Positions 26,701 through 41,700 of a stretch of 64,000 nucleotides of DNA are shown here, piece after piece. The notes below the pieces were generated by a model. The model was not told where the DNA came from, searched no databases, and saw only the letters and a program-made list of their open reading frames with translations. The first letter of the stretch is position 1; each line of letters starts with the position of its first letter. Both the position numbers and the translations under genes were made by a program. Where the stretch lies: the NCBI GenBank assembly GCA_028829895.1, contig CM054180.1, positions 94,796,135 through 94,860,134 on the forward strand. Direction: 5' to 3'. This DNA is from Sinotaia quadrata (lineage: Eukaryota; Mollusca; Gastropoda; Architaenioglossa; Viviparidae).

Positions 26701-29700
26701 ATTTAATAAAATACTATTAGTGTTAGTTGTTACTATTTACAGTTAACTTTTTTTTAGTTCAACAGCAATTGTAATTATTAATATCTTTATTTTTAATAGG
26801 TGTCTATTTGTTTCATAATATAAGACATTAACATTCTAAAAATATCTTGAAAATTGAAAGCTAAAGTCTTTCATAGTTTTACTTATTATAGGCATACTAT
26901 ATCAGTGTATACTGTATGTCTGTAGTGTGAGTAGCATGTTACTCATCATTGTCCTGATCTCAATTTTTACCAACATCGATTCACTCACTGACTGACTCAT
27001 ACACTTATTATTATATATATATTTTAACCCTGATCAGTCATTCAATGTCAAATTCTAATTATCATTTATAAAATTGTTTCTTAAGGTCCTAGTTATAATA
27101 AAATAACTAGTACTGGTCAGCTACAGACGAACACAGACAAAAATCCTTCAGCATTAAGAGTTGTCGTTCTTTAGTTTGGATTGGTGCTTTATAAAATTAA
27201 TTTAAAATATCGCCTATTAGTTAATATATTTTCAAAAAAAATTCAATCTCATCATGAATCGTCGTTTAATCATTTCCACTCTGTATTTTGTGTATAGGAT
27301 TGTTTTTAATATAAGCAGTTTGTCATAACAAATCATCACCCTCTTGCGACAGTATTTTAAAAGGCCGATAAGCTAAAAATAATGAATGATCGTTTTACTG
27401 TAGCAATATTTTGATGAAATTTAATAGTTTTGTTAAAAATGTCTAATTGATCCATTTTAATACACGTCTGGTCCAAGATGGCGATCTCTTGTCAACTTCG
27501 GCATGGGCTATTAGGGTTTCCCGCGTTCATTGCCAATAACACTTCCGATATGGAAACTTCCGGTTCATATTATATACCTTTTTAAAGGGCAAAAGATGAC
27601 CTTTTCAACATTATAAAGGAGGCTTTACCGACTGAGAGTTTATCGGTCAAAACGTAATAAATACGTCATTCAAATGTACAAACAAAACTTATATTTCATG
27701 TTGGAAGATTCCTTTATTTGTTAAACAATTTTCACCCATTTCTTTCTTTTAATTACAGAGATATACAGTTTTAAAAATAGTGAATTCTGTTTAAAAGTGA
27801 CGTCTTCAGTCTCCATATAGCGAGTGGTCTTACCTTATATTTATACTGTTATAGACTAGAAGGATCCATCATTATAGTGGCCTCACATATAACATGTTCA
27901 AAATTTTGGGTCCCCAAGGGCAATCCTTATATCGAGGCACCAGTGTATATATTTCCTAAGCCAAAAACTAATCACCATTATTTGTATTGTGAGATAAAAA
28001 GATCATTGCACATGATGACAAAGTATTACCTCCCAATACATTATAATCATTAAAATATAGTCTGAAACCAGTTTAACAATCTGGTTTTTTGAGAAACTTT
28101 ACCCACACCTCTCCAGTTAAATTTTAGGATAAGATTTTCTGTTTTACTCTAGTGTGTAGTACAGGCTTAATTTTGAAAGATTCAAGTATTTTATATATAA
28201 TTAAATGATATATAGAGAAATATATCAAAAAATAATCCAGGTATTCTAAATATTGCTTTCCCATGACAAAGGCAACTTCCAAATTTTATAAATGTTGATT
28301 GATACAAAAGATTCTGTTCTTTGTTTTGATCTGGTTTTATAAAAATTATAAACAGGGACAGTCAGGATGAAGAATAATATTTTTTAACTCTAGGGTTGTG
28401 TGGTGTAGTTGTGTTTATACAAAAAATAAACAGTTTTGAAAAAATTAATTGTTCTTCGGTCTTAATCGTACTTTAAGGCCACTTCTGGATTTTATATTTT
28501 CTTAATATATATATATATATAAAGTGCACTTATTATGTTAATAGGTAGTCCGACTCATTTTTTTCTAGTTAAAATTGTAGAAATCATTTCTGCTCAAAAT
28601 GTGTGATGTGATAAAAGAAGGTTGTGTAAACAAAGTTATTATGATGGTTTTAATACTTTTAGGAGATAATGATTTAGTATTGTCTTTTGTGATCAACTTT
28701 CTGGATTGTGTGGTTTTTCAACTTCTTTAGAAGTAAATTAAAACCATACTGAAAAACAGTCTGACAGTGGTAATAAACAGTCACAGACAATGAGTAAAAA
28801 CAAGCATAAAGCAAAATTCACATTTCGGTTTATTACAAAATTAAAGGAAACATGCTTTTCATAAAATTGCTCACAAATTGCAGCAAACGGGAATATTCAT
28901 GGCATATGCTGCAACTGATGAACAAAACACATCCAGAATGCATACACAAGCAAATTGCAACAACTCTTGAGACTAAACATCATGTAGAGTTGGTTCACAT
29001 ATCAAAATGATCAGCAAAGTATTCTCTATATAAATATTACATATGTTTTTTTTATTCATATTAATTTACATTTTTTTGTTGTATTGTATAATTTTTATTT
29101 ACAAAGAAAATGAAATTAGATAAATTGTTCAAATTTAACTCTTTACTGGGCAGACGTTTTTCCTTTTTTAGCTCTAAACGGGCAAGATTTTTCAGGATGT
29201 CAGTGAGATTTAGGGGTACGTCAGTAAAAACATCACATCTTAGGTATTAGTGCATATATTTCAATGAAATAAAATGCGAAATGAAACCAACTTGAAGTAT
29301 ACTCTCGGGTGTTAAATTTGAATCCATGCGTGAAAATATATATTTACACAAAAAAATATTGTCCATTTATTGTCCGCTACAAACACTAACTATGTACACA
29401 CACTTTGTTGATGCCAGAACACTAATCTGTCATCAGATGATCAATACATATCTTTTTTTCGGCAGGTTGTGAATTCCTATCAAAATCATAAGTCCAAAAT
29501 AAGCCTTAATTTTAGTGGCATTACTTTCCTTAAACTTGGGTCGCCATTCAGTTTTTTCGCAATTTTCGGATGTGCGTACTTGTTCGTTTATTCCACTATC
29601 TTGTCAAATGTTTCTTCTTTGAAAAACCGATAGAAGAAAGCCAGCTGAGTACTATCATTAGTTACAGTCACATTCGGCCCCATTTTTGTTTTAAATTCCG

Positions 29701-32700
29701 ATATATTCAATGCTAAAGTACTTCTATCCCAACCCCATGCGTCTCCAGATACTCCTTCCCCCTACTCCTCTTCGATATCCTCAGAATCTGACGCACCCTC
29801 CTCCAAAATTTGAAAGATACTACATGTGCAATCTACTGACAGTAATGTTACTTCTAATCCTATCGTCTAATTCAAAATAAACTTCTCTTACCTCATTATC
29901 CAATAAATTGAATCCATTAAACTTCTCATTAATAATCGACGATTCTAAGAAATCCATTTGAAACACCAAACGCGAAAAACGAAGAAAACTTTATGAAAAA
30001 ATGAGTGCTGCTACATGAAAATGCTTCAAAATGGCAGGGAAATCGTACAAACGTCATGCTTCCTGTAGAAACCGGATATGATGTAAATATGGGAAGGAAA
30101 AGCACTGAGAATGCACTGGGCTGTGTTGGGTGTTCTGCCTGGCAAAGAGTTAAACTATTGTTGTTTTTAATCAAATTAATGTAATAAAATTACAACTCAA
30201 GACTATCAAGACTAATTAAAATTACCTTTAATTAATTTAAGTGTTATTTTTTTGTGTCTTAAAATATATGATTTTCATTTTCAGCGAGGCAGCCCAGGCG
30301 GCTCAAGAGGCAGCAGCACGGATAAATAGACAGCTGGGACTCAACGCAGGTGATTCTTCAATGCAGCCACAGAAGCCGGGGCCCCATGCAGGATTAGGCA
30401 TGGTTACTACAGAAAACTACCATGTGCCAGACAAAATGGTTGGCCTTAGTGAGTGAAAGTTTTTATCCTGTATTTCTTTTTTGTCTTTTTATTTTCATGT
30501 TCCTCACAGTTGAATGCTGCTAACGAATTTTCATAAGTCTTTATGAAGAGCTCGTACTTGCTCATTCAAACTGATAAAGAATAGAATCTACATACTCCTT
30601 TTATTTTCAGTTGTTTTAATTTAGTACTGCTAGCTGTTTCCACATGGATTTGATGTTATTACTGCAACAGCATTGGAGTCTTTTTCTTTGTTATTTCCTG
30701 AAGGCTATTGATAGACAATCGCTTTGAATGGTTAAATACTATTTGGTTCTTTCTTTAGTCTTAACCTCAGACAGCTACAACATTATGCCCTTACCATTGT
30801 AGCCATAGACCCCAGGGGGAGGCAAACTCTACCCTACCAAGCTATTTGCAGTTTACTTTGCCATCCGGACTGCCTGTCATTGAATCACTGATCTGATCAA
30901 ATTTTGTAAGCAATACCATCGATCTCATTAACTTTTTGTTGAAACTGAGGTGTTCTTTTTTTTAAACATAAAGTGCACCATTTAAAATTACGTTTGTTCT
31001 CATAGACTGTATGTACATTTTATATATATATATATATATATATAGGTGTGCAATCCCACTTAGATCTAGATCTTCAATTATCTCTTTTAAAAAAATAATA
31101 GGAAAACAATACATGAAATCTGATATAATTCACGAAGAAAACATTTACACTGTATGACCGTTTAAGTAAACAAAAAACTACCCACACTAGATCCTTAGGG
31201 GCTATTGTTATGAAGAATGGAAACTTTGTAACTTATTGTTAAAACTTTTTCAGAAACTTTCTTGCTTTAATAACTAAAATATAATGTTTTTACTAATGTA
31301 ACACTAAATCACTGAAATCCTGAAAATTCTTGCCTGCACAGAGATAAAAAAGGAAAAGCGCCAGCCCAGTAAAGAGTTTAGTTATTTTACTATAAATGCA
31401 TTTTTCTCAAAATGACTCCACTCTTTTGAACATGCCAAGGCTATTCCTGAAATTTGATATACTATTTCCTCATACATAAAGTTAATAAGTTATGCATGGA
31501 TGAAAGCCTATATGCTTCAGGATTTTTTTAATAGGTATTCCAAACATTGCTGAATGACTGATTAGGACATTTTCAACACTAGTGTTTCCTCTGTATATTG
31601 AAGCTTTGTAAAATAAATGGACATGAAACAAAAAGTTTTGTTCTCTTTTCTGACTTTCTGTTTTTTTTTTGTTTTAATAAATAATTGTGAAAAAGTGAAG
31701 AAGTTATTCAGAAGTTATCAACCGAGTGACTTTTTGACCAAGCCACCATAACTTTTATATCGCTAATGCTTAACAATTGAACTCTTTCTCAGTCTTTGTG
31801 GACGTGTGCGGTACAGTAATCTAAAAAAATAAAAATGTTCATGTAGGGTAGAGAACAAGGTTCACTTCCATACTAAATAATGCGTGGGAATTTCAAGATA
31901 AAGTGAAATACAGTTAAACTGAAATTTTCTTATATTACGTTCTTGGTGATTCCGATAAGATGGTAGCCTTAAAAGCTATCAGAAAATAGGAAAATTCTTC
32001 ATCTATAAGTCTATGCTTTTTGATCTGAGTGTGCCAACTTACAAGATTGTACCATTCAATAGGGGAAATATTTTTTTTAAGCATGTCAGTGGAAAGATAG
32101 GCTGAGAAAAGATGATGTAGAGGTAATAAATGGCAGTGTTTTACTGCAACTATGAAATTCTGTCCGTGTCCAATGAAGGCAGATTGTGGAGCAGATTGAA
32201 TTGCTTATTTAGGTTAAGCACCACAACATGAAAAGCATGTAATTGTGTTCATTCAACGTATAAGAACATTCCTTGTGGTTCCATGCTAGACTGCACTAGA
32301 ATCGTTGTACTAAAAAAGCATTAAATTAGATGAACGATTGGCAAATGTCTGAGTGTGTGTGTACAAAATATTAAGATTTCTTTACTTTAATATAGATCTT
32401 TCCAAACAGAATCCAATGATACCAGACGTATCTCTGTAGCTCAACTAAAAAAAAAAGCAGAGTTATTACAGTTTTAATGTTTATAGCAATTTCGTCCATT
32501 TTGTGTTAACTGCTTTAGAGCTTTTTCCAACCTGAAAATCAATTAATTAATAATTTTGACTGACAGTATATTTGAAAATAACATTGCAAACCTCTCAAAA
32601 AAATTCAGCCATATTTGTATATTGGATACTACTTATGTGGATAGTCTGAATTTTATTGTTCATCATTTCTTCATTTTGTGGACTGTCAAAATAAGCTATT

Positions 32701-35700
32701 TGTACAATTTGGTTTTTGAGCATAAAACTTTTGAAAAAATGGAAAAATTCGTAACTTTGGTTGTAATTGAGATACAAACTTTATTTTAGTAACATTGAAA
32801 TTCGCAAAAAAAAGTTCTTTCCCTCTGTTTACTTAGTATTAATAATGGTTTTGAAAAATATGTTTGGAATACCTACTAAGATGTGATAAATGTCTAAAGA
32901 TAAAATGGATATCATATATATTTACAGATGCTAAAACCATAACCAGGATTTTTATGTTTCAGAATACTTTTTAAAGCAAAAGACATAACTTAATACCTAA
33001 TACTATAATGTACACCTTAACAAAATAATTTGTAATGTGTGCTGAAATGGATTAGCCGTAACTATACCAACATCTTTTAGAAAATACCTATTTTATTGAC
33101 AGTGGAGTCCCGACACATTAGGGGGCATTGATTAAAATCAGAAATAAAAATTCCCATCCTTTGGAACATTTGAGTAGAAACAATAAATCGAATCCCTAAA
33201 TCTTGACATTTGGGATGTGCCTGTTCAAGATTTTTTTATTTGTTATTTAACATGTATAACTCATTAGTTTATAATGTATGCCTGTTTCAAAATTATATTG
33301 ATAATACCATTGTTTAATGTTTTGTTCCTTAATTGGTAATGGCTAAAGTTTCATTCAGTGGACCTTCAAGGTACAGATAATATAAATATTTTTTTATTTG
33401 ATAAATGGTGTTGCTGATGTGCGTTTTCAATCCACTGTTGTTTGTATAAGCACATTTGTTGTGGCTAGTGTGACAGATAGGATATTTGGGTGGTGGGTTT
33501 TTCTCCCCCCTGTCCCTGAATAGTTTTCTTTTTTATTTTCTAGTCATTGGAAAAGGGGGTGAGCAGATTACACGGCTGCAAGCTGACTCAGGTTGCAAAG
33601 TGCAGATAGCACCAGGTATGTGCTTCGTACAAGATTCTGGCATTTCTAGTTTCTGTTAGGAATAGAACAATAAATTGCACTGTTGTAAACATTTGTGCAT
33701 TTACATCTTCATTGGTTGAATTGCTGTTGAGCCATCCTTTATCGTACATTTTTTTAATTTTAAATTCTTTGATACAGTGTTCAGCATCGGATCAACTTTT
33801 CAACACCCAAACCATATCTTTTCTTAATGTTTATGTTAACTTGTTCTCTGTTTGAGTACCGTAGAGAGTTCCCTCATAGACATGTTTTTTGTTTAGTCTA
33901 TGAGCCAATCAATCTGAATATATGTTTGCTTTAGCAGGCATTCTGTATCACTTGTATGATTGGATAGTTTTTTTTTGTCTACTTGCGTGATGGAGAACAC
34001 ATGAATCACATGTTTATATTGACATGGAAATCTTGCAAGTTATGGGACTTCAAATGAATTGAGATCCTGTGTCAGCACTACAGCCAGATTTGGGCTTGAA
34101 ACATGATTCTTCTGTTTTATGTAAACAGAAGTATTCAGCAGTTTTATTCAGAAATTTTCATCAAAAAATAAATAATTACCAGTACTACATTGTTGAGAGA
34201 TGCTGACACGTATTTGCAGAAACGACTAGTCGTTTCAAAATCATGGGATTGGCATACAATGACCCACATGAACACCACATGCTTTTGCTGTAAATAATTG
34301 AGTACAAGTCTGATTTGTAGAAAGATACCTCAATAGTGAATATTTTTTAAGCATTTTTCCCTGTGAATATATTGCAACATATACTAATATGTATCCTGAC
34401 ACAAATTCATGAAAACCTCAAGTGCTGTTCTGAGGTAAGTGAATTTTACCAGTTCATTTATTTACTTTCTATGATATCAATAGATTGGAAATCAAATACA
34501 TGTATTGATAATTATTTTTCCGATGGTAAACTTTACATCCATCCCTTTTTCCTAAAGCCACTTCAAATTGTACATTTTCTGCTTCTGAGTTTACATTTTT
34601 CAAACGAGCATAACTATAATTCGCCACCAAATCCATAACATTAGACTGATTAAATAGTTAAATAATACTAATTTCATATTTATTAGTACATTTGGCATTT
34701 TTAACACTTTACTGTTTCAAAATCCATTTATAATTACAGGTGCTTTTCATTTTTTAGTAAGATCACCCATAAAATTTTTTGGGAGGGTGGCAAGATAACT
34801 TGATGTCCAACAGGATTCTTGGACCCTTCTAATTCAATCAACAATTTGCATTATGCGATAAATCTTTGCAGTTGGTTTGAAAGCCTGTGCTTTTTGCATT
34901 TGATAGCCAAAACATTTACACAAAGATATACATAAGTAATGCAATTTAATGTTAAAAGTTATGAAATGAAGAATGTATTCCTTTTATTCTTTTCAGATAG
35001 TGGTGGAATGCCAGATCGACCATGCACTCTCACTGGTACACCTCATTCTATCAGGTAACTTAACTGAAAACTTTTATTTCGAATTTTTATTTATGTGCTT
35101 TTTATTTCCTGAATAAATGTTCAGAATGATGTTCTCGCACATGTTCACTTCTTTACTCTTTATTATTCTTTATCTTATGGACAGTTTAAAACAGTGGTTA
35201 ATGTTTTATTTCAGTGTTTGTAAGTCTTTGATCCAGCAGATAATTGATAGAGGAAATTCCACTCATATGGGGGCCGGTGGTATGGATGGTATTGGAGAAG
35301 GACATTCTGTTGTGGAGATGTCTATTCCTGGCATGAAAGTTGGTCTTGTGATTGGTAAAGGTGGTGAAACCATTCGTCAGCTACAGGTAATATGCTTTTA
35401 TTACAACTTTTAAAAGATAAGTTAACATTTGGCACACATAAATTTAATTTTCTTGATTCTTTTTTTATGCCGTTGAATTGTTTGGGGTTTTGTAGTTATG
35501 TCTGACAATACAAACCACATATTTAAATTTGTGAAAATGGCTGGCTACCTCTTTTTAACAATACTAAATTACATTGTACTTTTAAAATATGCAGGAAAAT
35601 GATGAGTGTGAAAATGTGCATGATTAGAAAGTAATTTAGTCCTAAAATAAGACTGTTTCATGGAAGAGTTATTTATGTAGGTAGAATCAGCTATTTCAAA

Positions 35701-38700
35701 GTTTTTGGAAATGAATTAAATTTACACCATATAACTATAATGGTGAAAGAAGTCAGTTTACAAAAAATGGTTGATTAATCTTTCTTACTTTTTTTTTTTT
35801 TTATGCAATTTTAAAAATGGGGGTGCTTTTTACACATATTTTACACTTTGCCATTTTTGCATACTTCATGTATCCAATGTTGTCGTGAAGCCTGATTTGT
35901 TCTGAGCTTTCTTGACTTTTGAGTTATTGATTCTCAAAAATGAGAAAAACAAAATTGAGCAACTGCTGTAGGATAAATTCTAGGAACTATTAACAATTTA
36001 TTCATTTTATTTGGATATTATTTTGTAAACAATTGGTCCCAAACAATACAGGTTGTAAGTCAGTTTCAATGGGAGCAGACAATAGATTTATCTTCATCAA
36101 CAATCGCGATTAACCTCTATTGATTAAACTGTTTGAATAGATTTATTCATAATAAATTAGTAACTGGGTAGTTTCGTCTACCAAATAACTGATAATTTTC
36201 AATATAAACATATTTTTTTATAGTTATATTTCCCCAAGATATGTCTATTAGCCATTGATACAATATATACATTGAAATTTTGTGATGTACAGAAAATATT
36301 AATAATAGATATATATAAAGTCACCCATACACTATACACTGTATACTTTAGTAAAAAGTAAATGATGAAAATATTCAATAGTTTAAAAGTATTATGCAAA
36401 ATTTTAAATTACGAAAAATATTGTACTGTAATTTATATGTAAATTTTTGTATAAATTTAGGATTATATATGGGAACTTACCTTTTTACAAAAATTTCAAT
36501 CATTCTGGACACTAAATGATCATAAATCTCCCCATTAAGAGTGCAAATAAAAATATTTACTACTGATTTCTACTATTAAAAATCTTCCTTGAACTTTTCT
36601 TTTTTTTGTGGATTGGATAAAAATATATTTGTTCTGTACATCAGTAACTGTTCATTTTAGATATGGGTATACAGGTTGAACTTTTATCATCGGCAGTAAA
36701 TTCAGAGAAACAATTTTCATTTCAATTTATACTTAGGGTATGTTTAAACTGTTATTAATATTTATTATTAAATTTATGCAAATCTGCTTTGTTGATTAAA
36801 AACTATTCTTTTGTTATTATGTTGCTTATTTTATCAGTACGCTTAATATTTGCTATTGCTAATTTTAAAAATACATAAAAAGGATACAAATTTGGATATT
36901 TAAAATAAGTAAAAAGTAATAATGTATATTAAAACTAACAAAACATTTTACTTTCTTAATGCAATATGGGTTGATAAATAATAATTTTAAGTCTTCGTGG
37001 CTTAGTTCGTATTGAAATTTTGCTGTTATTGAATTTTTAATTACTTATAAATTATACCAGTTTCCATTGTATTGTTCAAAGTTGTATTAAAATGTTGGTC
37101 ATATAAACGTGCATTGTTAATTACAGTACCTAGCTTCTGGTCTGGAATAGGTCTTGAAAATTATTTGAAAACCTTGGCACGAATCCATTATGAAGTAGAA
37201 ATAGTGACTTCCATTTCAAACTTTTGTACATTCATTGTTTAAAGGAAAGAGCTGGAGTGAAGATGGTAATGATTCAGGATAGCAATTCTCCTACAGCTTC
37301 AGATAAGCCTTTGCGAATCACTGGCGATCCCCAGAAATGTCAGGTCAGTTACATGTGTTATCTTTTGATATCTTCATCTTTCAGATTAGTCCATTTGCCT
37401 CATCTTTTTCAAATGATTGGTCGTAATTTTTTTCTTTTATATCAACATCCACTTAAATATTTCATGTTGACAATAAAGCTTACTTGGTATTGTAGAAGGG
37501 ATTTTCATTAAAGAGACAAATGGAATTGAGATGAGTTTCAGGCTATGGCAACTTGATGTATGGCAGTCCATTAACATAACAACTCCATAAGCCTACATAT
37601 GCACATTCGAGTAATTTTTCCGTAACAATTTGTGATTTCCGACAAAAAATGCCTGTAATGCTTTTGATCAGCCTTGTTTTTAAGGCTTTGTTTGCATCCA
37701 TTCATAGGATTCATAGTAACCATGGTTGTGCCAATTTTTTGCAAAATCCATGTGCAAATAAGCCTACTGACAATATTTATGTGTAAATGGAAACAGGTTT
37801 TACAGTACTTTGTTATTAAAAAATGGCGGGTATTGTGAAGCAGGTAAGTCGGAAAAACAACTTTATTTGCACAAAAAACCACACTTTTTCATAAGAAAAC
37901 ACATATTTTCTGCAAAAGAAGATATCAACTCTTTTTTCGGCAGGTTGTGAATTCCTATCAAAATCATAAGTCCAGAATAAGCCTTAATTTCAGTGGCATT
38001 AGTTTCCTTCCAACCTGGATCACATTTTGTTTTTTCGTAATTTTCAGTACACTTTACCTGATGTATGTTTATCGATCAAAACATAATAAATACGTCATTG
38101 AAATGTACAAACAAAACTTATCTTTAATCTTTTAAGATTCCTTTATTTATTAAAATAATTTTCACCCATTTTTTCTAATTTCCGAGATAGTTTTGAAAAA
38201 GAGTAAAATCAATACGTGACGTCTCAGGCCCCATATAGCGAGTGGGCTTACCTAGTGAAAGGCTAATTAACTGTAGAGATGTGCATTTGAGATATGTTTG
38301 TGTGTTTTTACTTTGCAGCGTGCAAAGGAGATGGTGCTTGAGCTCTTGGCAGAGAAAGACTTGCACAGCGGAGGCCCTGGTGGTGGTGGTATGGGTACCT
38401 TCAACAATTTTGATGGCATGGGACATGGAGGAGGTCCTGGCGGTATGGAGGTAAATGTTTCAGCATGTGTTATTTAGATTATGCATTCCAAAGTGAATTT
38501 TGTCTGACGCCCATAGATAACAACATATGAGTATTAACATTCTGCTGTATTTTGTGTATCATATTTAGAATTTTAGCTGCTAATATTTTTATACAGTATT
38601 CATCTATTGTATGCACTGTATTTATTTTTAACTGTTCTATATGTTTTTGATAATAATATTAACCCAACGATTGTCCTTGTGACAATGTACATCTCCTCCG

Positions 38701-41700
38701 TGGCCCTATGATGATTTTTTTTTTTAAATGGTCGTTATCAAAGCATGCAGGATTTCATGTGACACTTTTGTTCTGTTCAACAAACAATATTTACGCAAAA
38801 ACGTGGGGAAATGGGGGTTTTCTCTGTGTGTGTCTTGGTTATTAATTAATACTCTAATTAATCTCTTTCATGCCAAGAACTCACAACCTCCTTAAGGGTC
38901 TTGTGCGGTCTGAGAGTGACTAGGTCAAGCCTTGAGCAGTCTGTCTCCCAAGTGTTAACATGTCTCAGAATAGTGACTACACTGCGTTTATCTTACTAGT
39001 CGTTCTATCACTATTCCGGCCCTACCACAAATCTCTCGTCGTCGATGATGGGAACTATTTTAAAACGTGTATAGACCGTCATTTGTCAGCCCCCACCCAT
39101 CTCACATGTACCTCCCTGGAAATGAAGGAGTAAATAGTTTTTAAAAGAAAACAAATTTATTAAAAGAAATAAAGATAACAATTTTAATAAATTTACATTG
39201 AGTTTTCAAAATCACGCACTAGGCGATTTCTAAGCTATGGACTAGGAATATAAATTCTAAAGTCATTTTCAGAGTTCACCCACCACCACCAAAGTTAAAT
39301 TCTGTACTGTAGGCCTTGTAAATGTAATAGAATGTGCATTATCAACTCAATCTTATATTTATTGTGGAAAAATAAGCTTGCAAAATACAACAAATAAATA
39401 TATAACTCACTCGTGTCTATCAGAATTTTTAAAAAGAAAAGAAAATTTGGTAAAAATATGAATTAAAAAATTTTTTAAAATCTAGTGATCTACCTATTGT
39501 TTACAATGTGCCATGCTAATGCAGTAATGGACGAAAAAGTGGTCACATGACCACAACATAAAAAAATTAAAAACAAATAACATGTGATCCAAATAAACGA
39601 AATTCATTATATTGCAAATAAATCTTTCCCCTATTGAATGATACAAAACTTAAGCTATGGATAAGGCAGGAATAAATTCAGAAAGTTATTTTCTGTGTTC
39701 ACCCTCCACGCCTTAAAAGACGAACGCTATCGTAGGCCTATAGACACTGACAATTCTTATTATCTATTTTTATAGTCCTTTAAACGAACAAATATACGCT
39801 ATTAACTGAAAATAATTGATATAACTTATCAAGTGACTTCCTCAATCAGAGTGATTCAAATGCAAAGTGGAAACCGGTTCAATGTCGCAGAGTTTAACAC
39901 TTCGGTACTCGATAAAATCCGCCATTGTTGTTTTCAGTCTTTGGTGATTTTGGTCATTGACCACAGTTTTTTCAACGCAATTCAGTAAGCATGCAGTATT
40001 TTTTGTCTCAAACAAACTATATAGACTTATAGATGAAAGATTTTCCTATTTTTCGGTATCTTTTAAGGCTGCTATGTTATCGGAATCACCATTAACGTAA
40101 TTTAAGAAAATTTAAGTTTAACATTATCACACTTCTCTCCCCTACATGAAAACCATTATTATTTTTAGATGACTCTACCGCACACATTCTGATGGACCGC
40201 TGGACACGTTATGGCGGCTTGGTAAAAAAAGTCGTTCGGTTGGCAACTTCGAATAACTTCTTATTACTTTTTCACAATTATTTATTAAAACAAAACATAC
40301 AGAAAGACAGAACAGAGAGCAATTTTTTTGTTTCATGTTCTTTTATTTTACAAAGCTTCAATATACAGAGGATACATGAGATTTGAAAATGTAGTAAAAT
40401 TGACTAAACAACATCTCAATCAGCCATTTAGCCTTGTTTTTTCAAAATTTTACTTATAGTAAATATTTTCCAGAATTTTTAAGTAAGTTTGAAATTGTAA
40501 GTATTTTTTTCATTTAAAAAATAAATAAATAAAAACTGAACAAGATGTTTTAAAATTAACAACTGATATTGCTTTCTTATATCAAAAGCAATTTGTAATT
40601 AAAAATTTGAAGACTTGTATACCCATCTTATTTTGGGAAAAGACATTTTGCAGGCCAAAAAGCATTAGTTTGCTTTATGATTGTAGCCTTTATTTGTATT
40701 GTACAGAGTAATATAAACACACGGAATGAGATCATTGCCTCCTTGCATTGTAACCTCTAAAATATTGTCTTTACATTTCCATAGGTTTTAATTTTGATTG
40801 GCTGTCTTCGCGAGTCCTTAGTCATTATTAGTCAATTTTAATTACAGTTGGGTATTTATTTAAAGGTTTGTCTCATTTCTCTTATTATATGTTTTTCAAA
40901 ATTATAATGTGATGTTATAATGTTAGATTCCAGTTCCTCGTCAGGCTGTTGGCCTAATTATTGGCAAAGGTGGGGACATGATTAAGAAAATTCAAATGGA
41001 GACAGGTGCTAAGGTCCAATTTAAGCCAGGTATGTTTGTTTTAATTAGTTTTTAAACTATTCAAATTTGTAAAAGTTTTTATTTTTTGCAGGTGTGCAAT
41101 TGTAAAAAACAATTCTCATTGCACATTATTAGAACTTGGTGCTGTATTGTGTGCAGCTTCAGGTGTCAAAATGTGCTACAGTAAATGTAAGGATTCGCTA
41201 ACACCATTTTGTTGCAAAATGCTTCATTTGAATGGCGTTTGATAGTAGACCTTGCAACACAATTATTTTTTCAGATTTTTGTTAAAATATCTTGCCATAG
41301 CATTTTATTTTTCATACATTCATACAATACAGTCATGTGGACATCTCAACCTAACAGAAAGATGGGAACCAGTGCTTAATTATGCAAACAGAATGCACCA
41401 TTACAACTATAGTGAACAAAATCTATAAAAGCTCTCCAACTAGCTAACAAATCTCTCTCCCCCCCAAAAAAAAACAACAAAAAAATCTAAATCACTTTAA
41501 AAGAATTCCCCTGCCAGCCCTAACTGACTCAGCATCTTCACACATATGTGACCTGTCACCACAAAAAGATACTTAAGTCGCGCAAGGCTAAGCCGAGAAA
41601 ACGGCAAAAACGAAGGTGGGGGTCTACATGGCTGAAATTGAGATTTTCATTTTAGCGTGTTCCCAAACCATCGAACAACAAATTACTAGCGTGTTTTTCT

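Larger units (their letters stand above)
25883..30284 (+). other. FUBP intron 4 (4.4 kb) with two or three transposon copies
   Basis: Contains an element with inverted ends (26127-27837), a probable Tigger/pogo-like end near 27893-27950, family F sequence near 28790-29115 and the second TTAA-flanked family A element (29135-30153). A (TA)n run lies near 28508-28520. Confidence 0.6.
30449..33543 (+). other. FUBP intron 5 (3.1 kb)
   Basis: Carries a (TA)n run (31020-31044), an inverted fragment of family A (31293-31378) and a family H repeat (31720-32020). No exon-like sequence recognised. Confidence 0.6.

Noticed and set aside
38659..38700. TTAACCC start of another family C element
   Set aside because: Similarity fades after about 20 bases and no right end was found in intron 10.
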